Below are positions 1 through 10,132 of a stretch of 64,000 nucleotides of DNA, piece by piece (the first letter of the stretch is position 1; the number at the start of each line of letters is the position of its first letter). The DNA comes from Strigamia acuminata. Lineage: Eukaryota > Arthropoda > Chilopoda > Geophilomorpha > Linotaeniidae. The notes beneath the pieces are model-generated. The model did not search any database. It had not been told where the DNA came from and was given only the letters and a program-made list of their open reading frames with translations. The position numbers and the translations under genes were made by a program. The stretch spans positions 5,975,875-6,039,874 of the forward strand of contig OX442315.1 in assembly GCA_949358305.1 (NCBI GenBank). Direction: 5' to 3'.

Positions 1-984
1 ACACAATTCTTCTTACCCACAGCTTTAGCCAACTGATCTAAAATCAAATCAAAATTAAAATAATCATCCGTGTAAATTCGAATATTAACTTACTGTTGGC
101 CATGATCACGGTGTTCAGAATTTTTTTGTAGTTTTCCAAATTGTCGCGCTGTTCGGTTTGCCGTTTAGTTAGTACTTCTAAAATAATTCTCATTTTAGGC
201 TTAAATCACATGAAAACAGTTGCTGCATTTGAAAAACTGCACTTTTACCAATTGTTTTTTCCATCGATGTCAATTCCTCCATCTTGCTCATTTGTTCACT
301 TTGCTTCAAGTGAAGAACTTTCATTTCTTTTTCCAGGTTTTCTATAGTTTCTCCCAAATTATCTATCAAAATAGAATTTTAGTGAGAATCTTTTAAATTA
401 ATTTTCAAGTAAATACAATTTACCCGCTTGCAATTTCAACTTTCTCTCCAGTCTCTGTATTTCTTTCGACTGTTGATCCAAGGTTTCTTGCATTGAACCT
501 AAATACAACATTCATTTAAAGATCGTTTCGCATGACATTGAATTCACTCCACTCATCCAAACCTAAACAAATTTTCATTTCCTTGCAGCACTCGTTCTGT
601 TCTCATCAAAATTAAAATTAAAGTCAGTAAGTTATCGCTGTTTGATAACATTTTAGATTCTACCAATATACCTGACCACTGCTACTAATGGCGCTCATAG
701 GTTCGGAAAATGGACGCGCCAACACGGACGAGTTACTGGATTGCTGAAACACAAAAAGAGTTCCGTTTACTGCAATTGTACTAATATCCCAGCAACTTGA
801 AATCACAATTCTAGAGAAATAAATAAAAGCCTGGGCTATTATTTTGTCAATATTACAGCAAATACTCACTAATGTTGATCCGTTTAAATCTGCTTTGGTA
901 CCACATCGCTGGCAGAAGATGTGGCCATCAAGTTTTAACTCGGTGAAAACACTCTTCAAACCACACCTAAATATAAAACACAAA

Positions 985-1015
<31 letters not shown>

Positions 1016-1176
1016 AAATAATTCACAACCTTGAGCCTTGAGATTGAGCGGTTAGTTATTACACTCAAACTGGCTACTCGTTACCTAGGCAACAAAACCC
1101 ACGACATATTTGTCACACTTATTGTTACATACAGCAACCTCACGTACTTGAAACATGTGAAGACGTCTGTATTCAT
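1..1176 (-). CDS. TRAF-like gene A, short form, 3' end outside window
   Basis: This is the 5' part of a TRAF-family adaptor gene; the MATH exon lies beyond position 1. Exon 1 (1148-1176) encodes MNTDVFTCFK. Exon 2 (870-966, 97 nt) completes a zinc-ribbon-like pair of CxxC motifs (TCFKCG ... CQRCG). Exon 7 (672-743) encodes a Ser-rich linker. Exons near 576-606, 424-499 and 203-358 encode a coiled coil (KEMKVLHLKQSEQ type), followed by exons near 91-176 and at 17-37. Splice sites are GT-AG. The exons for the TRAF-type zinc fingers (3-6), present in copies B, C, D, E and G, are absent: a 126-bp intron joins exon 2 directly to exon 7, in frame. TRAF proteins link receptors to ubiquitin-dependent signalling in the cytoplasm; this copy would lack its middle zinc fingers. 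Exon boundaries were read by eye against the paralogues. Confidence 0.75.
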
Positions 1177-1523
1177 CGCGAAAGAACTTTTTTGCAGCCG
1201 TCGCAACCCGCTCCTAACGTCCCCGAGTGAAGTCTACGACGAGGAATGTGCGATTTCTAAAACATGAAAATATCAACACAGTAACGAATTTCGCGCGATG
1301 ATTGGCTGCGCCGATCTCTCACACATGTGAGCGGGCGTGACCTCACACGCTACCAACTCACAACTCAACAAGAAACACATTCTATTTAGTTTTTAAATCC
1401 GCCGACAGAGGCGTCCCACGACAAATGGCCGCCGCTGTTGAATCCTGAGTAACTATTTATTTTCACTTTTATCGTAAACTCTCCACGTTTTAATCACATT
1501 TTTCAATTTTTACCTCAGACTTT
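1177..1523. promoter_or_regulatory. divergent promoter between TRAF-A and a THAP gene
   Basis: This 347-bp interval separates two divergent start codons (TRAF-A at 1176, THAP at 1524). It contains an inverted CCAAT box (attggctgcg, 1301-1310), a GC-rich patch, and the motif gacaaatggccgcc near 1420, which contains a YY1-like ATGGC core. Nearly the same interval occurs at 45964-46263 and, truncated, at about 20400-20715. Transcription in both directions is inferred from the gene layout. Confidence 0.55.
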
Positions 1524-1928
1524 ATGGTTCGAACGTGCTTCGTGCCGCACTGCAAGAGCGGCTACAAAACGTGCAAGGAGAAGTGGTCGATTTTCAACGT
1601 GCCAAAAGACCCCGAACAGCGCGAATTATGGAAGAAATTAATCGGACGAAAAGACCGACAACTCAACGTCGGAGACTTCGTGTGCGAAAGACATTTCCAT
1701 TCCGAACAGATGCGCCGACACTGGATCAAACTTGACAACAACGGCCACATCATCTGCAAAATCCAACTGAAGCAATGCCGGCTGGCGGAGGGCGCGCTAA
1801 CCACGATTTTCCCAAAAGGCGAAAAACGCCGAAAAAATACTCGGAACTCGCATAAAAGCGCCCAGGAAACCCCCAAAAATCCGCACACCCGTCGTGGTGA
1901 TGGTTTTCACGTGCCAAATGCTGCTTGA
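1524..1928 (+). pseudogene. truncated THAP-domain gene (copy 1)
   Basis: The first ~115 residues are a THAP zinc finger almost identical to the intact gene at 46264-47250. It has C5 and C10 (CFVPHC), then a C-x2-H pair (VCERHF), and ends in an AVPTIF-like box (EGALTTIF, with T replacing P). THAP fingers bind DNA in a sequence-specific way. After about 1885 the sequence departs from the paralogue and stops after 134 residues, so the conserved C-terminal half is lost. It could still make a stand-alone DNA-binding peptide, but truncation after a segmental duplication is the simpler reading. Confidence 0.75.
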
Positions 1929-2411
1929 TGGACTGCAAGAATGTCGATTTCTCCCAGAAATGTTTCCCAATTTGGAGAAAAATTGTCTTCCGCGCTCCGA
2001 TGGTTTCCGAAACAATAAAATCTGTTAAGTTCCAAAATGCTGTTTTCAACTCCCATCGATTATATAATCAAAAATAAAAACACAATTCTAAAATCTATTT
2101 TTATTTTTTTATTTCTATTCAAAGCAAACAAAAAGATTTCATCAACAATATTTTTTTTGTTTTTATTTTTCGTAAATGAAAGGATTAATTTTGCTGAGGA
2201 AATTATTGTAAATAAAATCCAATTCATGACTTAAAAACTATTTTTCACATTTATTTTTCTTTAAATTTCACGAAATATTATGTTCAGTGTATTGCAGTGA
2301 AGCGAATAACCAACGTAGTGAGAAATATATTCCCGTTTCAACTAAAAACTTGTTTATTTTTTTGTTATTATTGATTGTTGCTCATAGAATTATTGCCGTT
2401 TACTTATGGGA
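1929..2411. other. AT-rich intergenic stretch
   Basis: I see no gene here. About 2270-2411 (minus strand) matches the 3' flank of the LRR genes (compare 12290-12380) and so belongs to the LRR fragment that follows. The remainder is low-complexity AT-rich DNA. Confidence 0.6.
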
Positions 2412-3555
2412 TTAAAAATAATAATTTTCTTTTTTAACTTGCACGTCCCAGTTCTTACTATTGACATAACTTACAATTTCATCGTAAGCTGAAGCGTCAA
2501 TATTATTACAATCCCAGAAGAATAACGCATTTACCGCATTTCGCATTTGCAATAATTTCATGATCGAAGTGGAAGTAATAAAGTCACAATATGAGAATGC
2601 TAAAGTGTTCAGATTTTGTAGCTCATTCGATTCAGCAAGATCCGAAATTAAATCGTCAGAAACGTTTGGTCCACAATCAAACAAGACTAATTCTTCTAAA
2701 CCTTTACATTGTACCAATAATGTTTTTCATGTCTTCGGCAGTTGGAACATCGGTTAAACACAGTTGACAAAGATTTTTAAATGGAACTTCAACAGCACCA
2801 ACACCAACATTGAAAAATGAACAACACAACAACGATAAAGGTTTATTGTGTTCGTGGTGTCTCTAACATCGGCATAGCCACTGGAAAAAAATATGGCTTT
2901 ACATGTCTTTTAATTTCTGAAAAGTTATTGTAAATTTGAACTTTCGGCTTTGTAAAGTCACACTTACAAAGATTGTAAATTTTTGTTTTAAACAATAACT
3001 TTACAAAAGACATTTTACAATAAACACGCACAATAACTTTACAGTTTGTAAATTTTAAATTTTTCAGATTTAACAATAAATTTAATTTTAATTTAATTTT
3101 AAATTTGTCAGTTTTAACAATAAATTTAATTTAATTTTAATTCTTTTTTTAATTTTTAACTTCTAAATTTATTATAATTTATTTCAAAATATTTACATGT
3201 AAATATTTCCATTATTTCATGAAAATAAATCTCATGAAAATAAATCCCAGGAAAATATTTCCATTATTTCATGAAAATAAATCTCATGAAAATAAATCCC
3301 AGGAAAATAATCCCATGAAATTTTCATACAAATCTCACATAAGATATGCAGAGGATTCATAGCCTCAATCAAAAAAGAGAACAAAATCAACAGAAGGCAA
3401 TAATACAAGCTCGCATCAATGTTGCGATTGTTACAACTTCTACAACCAAATTAAAATGTCACATTTACGCATTAACTTTTAGAACATTTACAATTTGTAA
3501 AGCTATATTTTTTTCCAGTGAGCGCAGTCAATATCTCGAATATTGACCGATAATG
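2412..3555 (-). pseudogene. LRR-family gene fragment, interrupted
   Basis: On the minus strand, 2412-2717 encodes the last ~100 residues of the LRR family (ending VNSKNWDVQVKKENYYF, as in the intact gene at 4214-5515). Homology continues raggedly to 2878, resumes at 3521, and fades at about 3555 (the motif of gatattgac). A CACTA-like element occupies 2879-3520. A small extra insertion near 2805-2855 also breaks the frame. The 5' two thirds of the gene are missing, so this is a dead 3' fragment inverted relative to the intact copies. Confidence 0.75.
2879..3520. mobile_element. CACTA-like non-autonomous DNA transposon
   Basis: The element has terminal inverted repeats: the left end is CACTGGAAAAAAATATGGC and the right end is its near-perfect reverse complement, ending TTTTTTTCCAGTG. 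A 3-bp duplication (agc) lies at 2876-2878 and 3521-3523, and aligning the interrupted LRR fragment with its paralogue restores the empty site. CACTR termini with a short duplication fit the CACTA/EnSpm superfamily. The interior is AT-rich with loose repeats of an aaataaatcccaggaaaa type (3190-3330) and encodes nothing recognisable. Confidence 0.7.
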
Positions 3556-4213
3556 ATTCAGCCACTCTTTTAGAGAATATTTAGATTTACTTGTTAAACA
3601 AAACCTTATTTTAATAGTTTTGTTAGTGCTAGAACACAATCTGTGTGCTAGAATCTGAATGTACACGATGGCAGCGCCGTTTTTATTTCTATTTTAGTTG
3701 TGAATGTGTGACGTCTTACTCTTTCACAACTATCATAGGAAAAGTAATTTTTGTTTAATTTTTAATTTTTATGTTTTGGGAATTTAAAATAAATAAACAA
3801 ATGGAACTCGTATTTTACGTGGCTACTAGTCGATTTGAATAAAATCGAAATGTTGTTCATTTAGCTACAATAAATAATTCTATGAATCAATACCGGTAAT
3901 AATAAATAATTTCCAGCACAAAACTGCATTCCAACTACATTTATGATTTATGAAAATTAAACACAAAAATATTGTTTCTGATTCATGTATTGTTAAATAA
4001 ATTTTTATTTAAATAGTTTTTTTAGTCCCAAGTGCCACAATATCACGCTATATTTTACAGAAGGTTCTTGACGCCAACAAGGTACTTCGCAAAACATCCA
4101 TAACACGTTTTGTCCAAGGCGCTCTGTCATTGGTTAACTTGCCATACGTTTCGCCCACATAAACAAGTTGTTCCGACACTTGTTACAATCCGCTCTCACC
4201 CATCCAGTCGACA
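3556..4213. other. upstream region of LRR gene
   Basis: There is no gene here. About 3900-4213 contains the 5' flank of the LRR gene; its motif tagtcccaagtg resembles the tagtccctagtg found upstream of the copies at 13690 and 28380. A gcgccgtt motif lies near 3671. Confidence 0.4.
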
Positions 4214-5515
4214 ATGCCACGCAGGAAATCAACATCGAGTCTGCAAGAATTGTGTTTGCGTGTGGCCACAAGTCGATTTGAAGAGATACAAGATCAATTG
4301 ACAAATTTACCGTCTAGATTTCGTAATACCGTATTCGAAAGAATGTGTCTGCAACTGGAAGAAACCGATCGACGTTTGCCTTCGATCATTTTCATCCATC
4401 CCGGCGCATTGTCACTGCACCATTTAGATAGATTCGATCTTCCCTTGACTCATCTATTCGATAAAATAGGACACATTTGTCGAAACCTTGTGGATTTGAA
4501 CATGGAAATACGTTTCAGGCTACCATCCGCGATCAAACTGGTGCAAAGTTTACCCAAACTTCAACGATTAACGCTTGGAAAAAGCAAAAGATGCATGGAT
4601 GAACTTGCTGCTGCGATCGGATTAAATTGTCCGTTGTTGACCTATCTCAGATTGGATTGCTCAAAACTCACCGACATTGGACTTCGGTCGTTAACCGGTT
4701 GCGTCAAGCTGGAATATTTGTACGTTAATCAATTAGATCGTGTCACAGTCGATGCGTGTTTGTTCGTTCTCAACCAACTGCCACGTTTGAAGATGTTTAA
4801 ACATGGAAAGTGGGTTGAATTATTATCTGAGTTAGTGCGACAGTCGGATGGAAAGAAACCATTGCGCACTTACAATTCCCTCGAAACTATTATCGCGCTA
4901 GATAGCGAAATCAGCCCCATCTTGAGCGTGATTTTTCCAAATTTAACTACCATAAGTTTGTATTCATTTACCACTCAGCTGCATTTTAATGTATTGACGT
5001 TGCTTCAACGATTGACCAGTCTCATCATTGTTAAAGCTATATCGGTCAATATTCGAGATATTGACCGCGCTTTGCCGATGTTAGAGACACTATCGTTGCT
5101 GTCTTGTTCATTTTTCAATGTAGGTGTTGGTGCTGTTGAAGTTCCATTTAAAAATCTTCGTCAACTGTATTTAAACGATGTTCCAACTGCCGAAGACATG
5201 AAAACATTATTGGTACAATGTAAAGGTTTAGAAGAATTAGTCTTGTTTGATTGTGGACCGAACGTTTCTGACGATATAATTTCGGATCTTGCTGAATCGA
5301 ATGAGCTACAAAATCTGAACACTTTAGCATTCTCATATTGTGACTTTATTACTTTCACTTCGATCATGAAATTATTGCAAATGCAAAATGCAATAAATAC
5401 GTTATTCATCTGGGATTGTGAAAATATTGACGCTGCAGCTTACGCTGAAATTGAAAGTTATGTAAATAGTAAGAACTGGGACGTGCAAGTTAAAGAAGAA
5501 AATTATTATTTTTAA
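4214..5515 (+). CDS. LRR protein with BC box and cullin-2 box (predicted CUL2 ubiquitin-ligase receptor)
   Basis: This intact single-exon gene encodes 433 residues. Residues 9-18 (SLQELCLRVA) fit the BC-box consensus [S/T/P]LxxxCxxx[hydrophobic], which binds Elongin C. Residues 32-40 (LPSRFRNTV) fit the cullin-2 box (hydrophobic-P-x2-hydrophobic-x3-hydrophobic). The rest is about ten leucine-rich repeats (for example CPLLTYLRLDCSKLTDIGLRSL, here cited by its core LTDIGLRSL), which would recognise substrates. LRR proteins with this N-terminus (the ZYG11/ZER1/LRR1 type) are known substrate receptors of CUL2-Elongin BC ligases in nucleus or cytoplasm. The start was chosen because MPR(R/K)KS is shared with the copies at 10906 and 28561. 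The two boxes are seen in the sequence; the function is inferred. An F-box-like LRR protein is the main alternative. Confidence 0.82.
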   Translation: MPRRKSTSSLQELCLRVATSRFEEIQDQLTNLPSRFRNTVFERMCLQLEETDRRLPSIIFIHPGALSLHHLDRFDLPLTHLFDKIGHICRNLVDLNMEIRFRLPSAIKLVQSLPKLQRLTLGKSKRCMDELAAAIGLNCPLLTYLRLDCSKLTDIGLRSLTGCVKLEYLYVNQLDRVTVDACLFVLNQLPRLKMFKHGKWVELLSELVRQSDGKKPLRTYNSLETIIALDSEISPILSVIFPNLTTISLYSFTTQLHFNVLTLLQRLTSLIIVKAISVNIRDIDRALPMLETLSLLSCSFFNVGVGAVEVPFKNLRQLYLNDVPTAEDMKTLLVQCKGLEELVLFDCGPNVSDDIISDLAESNELQNLNTLAFSYCDFITFTSIMKLLQMQNAINTLFIWDCENIDAAAYAEIESYVNSKNWDVQVKEENYYF

Positions 5516-5759
5516 TCACATAAGTAATGTAAGATATAAAATTAAACGGCAATAAATAAAATCTCAATGTTTGTTCATTTAGCTGCAATAATTCTGCGAG
5601 CAACAATCAATACCGTATATCTTCCATTTGTCCGCGGGTCTCTAAGTTTTAGTTGAAACAAGAAAATATTTCTCACTACAGTGGTTAATCACTTCACTGC
5701 GATACACAGAACATAATATTTAGTGTCACAAAAAGGAACAACGGCGCCATTTTGTACAA
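5516..5759. other. 3' flank of the LRR gene and 5' flank of the next copy
   Basis: The flank shares ctgcaataattct and tttctcacta motifs with the downstream region of the LRR gene ending at 12219. The motif acggcgccattttg at about 5740-5757 recurs upstream of other LRR copies (10741, 13715). Confidence 0.45.
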
Positions 5760-6745
5760 ACTTTGAGCTTGGAAGACTTGTGTTTAAATGTGGTGTCTGT
5801 TCGATTTGAAGAGATGGAAGATCAAATGACAAATCAACCGCCCGTTTGTTTTCAAAAAAATTTTTACATTCCGGCGCCGTATCTCTACACCATTTGAACA
5901 TGTTTGATGCGCCAATCAATATTCTATTCGACAAATTAGCCAAAATATGTACAAATCTTGTCGATTTAAACATCAAACACCAAGCCCGAAGTGACAACTG
6001 CATCCATCGTCAAACTTGTGCAAAATCTCCCGAAACTTGAGCGGTTAAACGTCAGTCGTAGGAAAGAATGCACGGACGAAGTTGCTGCTGCGATCGGAGC
6101 GAATTGTCCACTCAAGACACGTCTCAAGATATCACGTTGCAGACTTACCGACATTGGGCTCCGATCGTTGCGTAAAGCTGGAGGAATTGTATATTCAAAT
6201 AACTCGTGTCACTGTCGAAACGTGTTTGTTCCTTCTCAACGAACTGCCCCTGCTAAAAGTGTTTAGGCATGATTGCTGAAACAAATTATTTATTATGTTG
6301 CATACAAACAAAATATCGCGCACTTATTCCATCGAACATGTCCCAGCAAGAAGCAAACATATTCCTATCCTGAGGACCAATTTTCCGAATTTAAAAAGCT
6401 TATAATTGTGATGTGGATTTTATTAATTTAACGTGACCCCAACGAGTCTCCATCTGTTTAGAGTTAGATCGGTCAATATTCGACTTATTAGTCGTGTTTG
6501 GCCAATGTTGGAGAAAATAGAAAATGTACATTTTTCTATGAATGCTCCATTGAAAAACCTTCGTGACCTGAGTTTAGCCTACCTGTTTGACTCAACTACC
6601 AGACAACATATGAAAAAGTTATTGGTACAATGGAAAAGTTTAAAAACGTTGTCCATTCCAAGTTGTCAATTTCTTTCCGACGATTTAATTTCGGAACTTG
6701 TTGAATCGAATGCGCTACGCAACATTAGACCGTTTGGTTTCGACA
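5760..6745 (+). pseudogene. LRR/BC-box gene, degenerate copy
   Basis: Homology to the LRR family is spread over several frames. It begins with the BC-box region (SLEDLCLNVV, from about 5781) but lacks the start codon. It continues with LRR segments at about 5846-6279, interrupted by frameshifts, and ends with a C-terminal part at 6433-6745 (VQWKSLKTLSIPSCQ). Internal pieces are missing, including the repeats between about 6280 and 6430. It cannot make a full protein. Confidence 0.75.
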
Positions 6746-7562
6746 TTGACATCCTCATTTTGTGTCGTAAACAAATAAAATTTGTCAAACAATTAAATGA
6801 TACATTTCATTTTATTTCAATTCATTTCATTTCATTATTATTTTTAAATTCAAATTTTTAAATTCTTTAGTTTTTTAATTTTGCGCGAGATTTTGCATGG
6901 GACCTCTCCACTATGTTTGCACTACACAACTGTCGTGGTTGATATCAGCAAGTCCTGTTGGATGCCATGAACTAGGGGTCATTCTCACTATATCCGGGCA
7001 ACCGTACGTACCAGCTGGGCAAAGCGACGAGCCTTGGTGAAAGCTTATTAACCCGCACATGATGCGCAGACAAGACATCTGGACATTGTATTCACATTTG
7101 GCGTAATTAGATGTAAACTCGGAAAGCTCGCGTATTGTGAAACTCTCGTACATGGAATTAAAGACACCGAGCCTGGCTTTGTTGCCGTAAATGGCCCCCC
7201 CAAACTGGTTATACCGACCCAAAAGACGACAAGTTTGGAATAGCTGCGCACCAACGCAAAATTTAGTCCAACTTTTCTGATCACCGAGTTCAGTCCCGAA
7301 GCCAAAGCACATGGCTGAGAAGACAAGCGCTTCGTGACCCATCACTTTCAAGCTGAGGCTTCTTAGCGCACCAGTCCCAGGCAGCACTTCAAAAACTTGT
7401 ATTTTGCCTGCCTTGATCATTCGACTTTGAAATACTGCAAACCGGCAACTGAATGTGGTAAGGTGCTCTGGTACATCTTTAAAGCGGGTGTGACCATGTA
7501 TTGACGTAAATTGGATCCGAACGTAACACGCGTGATGCGAACCTCTTTCATCTATCGCTAAA

Positions 7563-7798
7563 TGTTGTGTCTTCCACCCCATTATTGATAATCTAAACAT
7601 TGTATAGTGGGTTGCTAGGAGATCGTCCCCTAGCAACCCACCTCATTCTTTAACTTCATAAAAATAGTCGACTCACTAAATCAAACCGAATCAGTCGTCT
7701 TGTTTTTCTCTGGCCTTTAGGCCCAAACATGAACATCAAATGACGGCCATGCTCTCGCATGGCCCGAACGCATGAACACATTCATCTCAGACACAATA
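7563..7798. repeat. left LTR of the 7563-9453 element
   Basis: This 236-bp repeat matches 9218-9453. It contains a perfect 13-bp stem (gtgggttgctagg, 7607-7619, pairing with 7629-7641) and a shorter hairpin ggccatgc/gcatggcc near 7746-7765. Confidence 0.85.
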
Positions 7799-8814
7799 TT
7801 GGCGCAGTTGCGTGAAAAGAAACCTGTGCAAATCGAATCGAGGAATGCAACATGGAGGCGCACGAGCCATTAAGAACGAATCAAGTAGAACTTTAGTTGG
7901 GAATTGTGGTGCAGTGGACTAAATAGTGGCCCGCTCATCACTCGTTACGGCCGTTCGTTGCTCGTTGCTCGTCACTCGCCACGACCGTTCGCCGTGGCCG
8001 CTCGTCACTCGCCACAATCGTTCGCCGCCGCAGTCGCTCGTCGCTCGTCCCAGCTGTTCGTTACATCTGCGTGTTTGCCTCTCGTCGCGGGCGCTTGTCA
8101 ACGGTCTTCAACGCGAACGATTTCTATTTCCGCCTTCGCCCGCTCACGTAACTCAGGAACCTAAACCTATCGAACATTTCTCGTAATTACTGGACTGCTC
8201 ACTCTTTGGTTGGTTACGTCGCCATGGTACTTGTCCACTCGCCCAGGCGAGTTGACCCATCGCTTCATTGACTGGACATATGAAATAAGCCGTAGACCGT
8301 GTGTGTTTTTTCTACACCGCGTGCTTTGTTTTGTGCAACACGACCGATGTGGTCGTGCAAAGCATCGACGTTGTTCTCTCATCGTGATCACTCGCCTGGC
8401 CTTTCCTTGGCTGCTCGCTTGGGCCTTCCGTAGTTCCGTGCCTTTGGAGTTCACCGTTTGCTCGCCCGGTGTGCTCGCTTTTCCCTCGTTTCGAGGAGGG
8501 AAAGTGGGCCGCTTGTTGCTTGCTGCAGCCTCTCGTCGCTCTCTGCGCCCGCCTGTGGGCTGCTCACTTGCTCCCGTCGCCGGACTTTTCGTTGGTGACC
8601 GCCCCTACATTTGCTTGGCCACTCGCCGCCCCGCATTCGCGTGGCCTGCTCGCCCCCGCCACGCTGTTTTGCCCGGGGTGCCCGCTTTTCTCTCATTTCG
8701 ATGGGGGAAAGTGGGCCGCCCATCGCAACCAAGCGTGAGCCGCTCGCCGTTTTTAGGGTTCGTGTTTGCCACCCTGCATCCGCGTTGGCCCCTAGCATTC
8801 TCGTGGCCTACTCG

Positions 8815-8985
8815 CCGCATTCGCGTGCTCTATTCGCCGCATCCGCGTGCTCTACTCGCCGCATCCGCGTGCTCTACTCGCCGCATCCGCGTGCTCTACT
8901 CGCCGCATCCGCGTGCTCTACTCGCCGCATCCGCGTGCTCTATTCGCCGCATCCGCGTGCTCTATTCGCCGCATCCACGTGCTTC
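8815..8985. repeat. 22-bp tandem repeat inside the LTR element
   Basis: About seven copies of a 22-bp unit containing cgcgtgctctactcgccg. The period is not a multiple of three, so long arginine- and serine-rich reading frames appear in every frame here. They are artefacts of the repeat. Confidence 0.85.
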
Positions 8986-9217
8986 AAGTCGTCGCACCAG
9001 CGAGTCGTCGCACCAGCGAGTCGCTGCTCGCCACCATGCGACCACGAGTTGCCGCTCGCCATCGCGGGACCTCAAGTCGCCGCTCGTCATCGCGGGACCT
9101 CAAGTCGCAGCTCGTTGCGGGACCTACCGTATTTGGGCTGCCGCCCGCCACCGGATTTGAATCGTCGCACGTTGCTGCTCTTCCCTCTATTTGAGATCTT
9201 TTGTAAGGGGGAAGGCA

Positions 9218-9453
9218 TGTTGTGTCTTCCACCCCATTATTGATAATCTAAACATTGTATAGTGGGTTGCTAGGAGATCGTCCCCTAGCAACCCACCTCA
9301 TTCTTTAACTTCATAAAAATAGTCGACTCACTAAATCAAACCGAATCAGTCGTCTTGTTTTTCTCTGGCCTTTAGGCCCAAACATGAACATCAAATGACG
9401 GCCATGCTCTCGCATGGCCCGAACGCATGAACACATTCATCTCAGACACAATA
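9218..9453. repeat. right LTR of the 7563-9453 element
   Basis: Direct repeat of 7563-7798 with no difference visible by eye. It is followed by the 5-bp target duplication ctaaa. Confidence 0.85.
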
Positions 9454-10132
9454 CTAAACTCATTTTCCGTGGCTCGTCTTGTAAATTCGTAAGATAGGAT
9501 TGAAGAGAACTTGCAATTCCGTACCAATCCGTAAGATTGGCAAGAATCCACCGGCTTTCCGCTGTTTCCTCATCTTCTTCCTCCCGGCTCGATTCTGAAA
9601 TCGAACCGGATTCTCTATCGATTCTTTGATTGTCCAGTCTTCCTTTGATTTTCCTTGCCGTTTTACGCGTTTTACGAGCAACCTTATTCGTCTTTGTTGG
9701 AAAATCGATTTCGTCGCAGCTTAACAAGTTGTCCTTGTTGGTGTCCAGTAGTTGAAACTGCTGCTTGATGCGCTGCGCGCTCATGTTGCGTCCGTTTGTG
9801 ATGACCCAATTGCTCATTTCGTCCATGTCGACGAGTCCGTCTTTAGTGATGGTGTCTATCTCGGCTACGACCTCCTCGACCGGTTTGCTTGACGTGTCCG
9901 TGTCCAACTTGAATTGCTTTAGCTGTGGGCTTCTGAAGACGCAATCGAGGCCGCACCAGTCAGCGGATCTGCACGTGCAGTTGCAACAGGTTAACAATTC
10001 GCATTCGCCTTGGCCGCAGCACTCGCCGATTTTCGGGATGAAACAGTCGTCACACGGAAGTTTTCTTGGACAGCAATCAGCTAAAATTTGTTGAACGACT
10101 AATGGTAGAACGAGTAGGACAAACTTGTACAT

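Larger units (their letters stand above)
7563..9453. mobile_element. non-autonomous LTR retrotransposon, GC-rich, no gag/pol
   Basis: Two 236-bp direct repeats that look identical by eye (7563-7798 and 9218-9453) start TGTTGTGTC and end GACACAATA. They bound a 1419-bp interior, and the target duplication is ctaaa (7558-7562 and 9454-9458). Just inside the left repeat, TGGCGCAGTTGCGTG resembles a primer-binding site for a tRNA-Ser-type primer. Just before the right repeat lies a polypurine tract (aagggggaaggca). These mark an LTR element transcribed on the plus strand. The interior has no gag, protease, integrase or reverse transcriptase; it is GC-rich, unlike its surroundings, and repetitive. 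It must be mobilised by enzymes supplied in trans. Confidence 0.85.
6911..10132 (-). pseudogene. secreted Cys-rich/EF-hand gene split by an LTR element
   Basis: This is the paralogue of the intact gene at 14233-15621. The N-terminal half (10132 down to 9459) has a signal peptide (MYKFVLLVLPLVVQQILA), a Cys-rich block, an EF-hand loop (DTNKDNLLSCDE) and a basic linker (KVARKTRKTARKIK). The C-terminal half (7562 down to 6911) carries the unrecognised Cys-containing domain (ERGSHHACYVRI ... HPTGLADINHDSC). Between them sits an LTR element (7563-9453) flanked by the 5-bp duplication ctaaa. The copy also stops a few residues early (TAG at 6911, where the paralogue reads TGG). Apart from the insertion, most of the reading frame is conserved, so the damage may be recent. 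Confidence 0.8.

Noticed and set aside
8210-9243. Overlapping Arg/Ser/Ala-rich ORFs of 200-316 residues
   Set aside because: They arise from GC-rich repeats (22-bp period, open in all frames) inside an LTR element and match no protein family.
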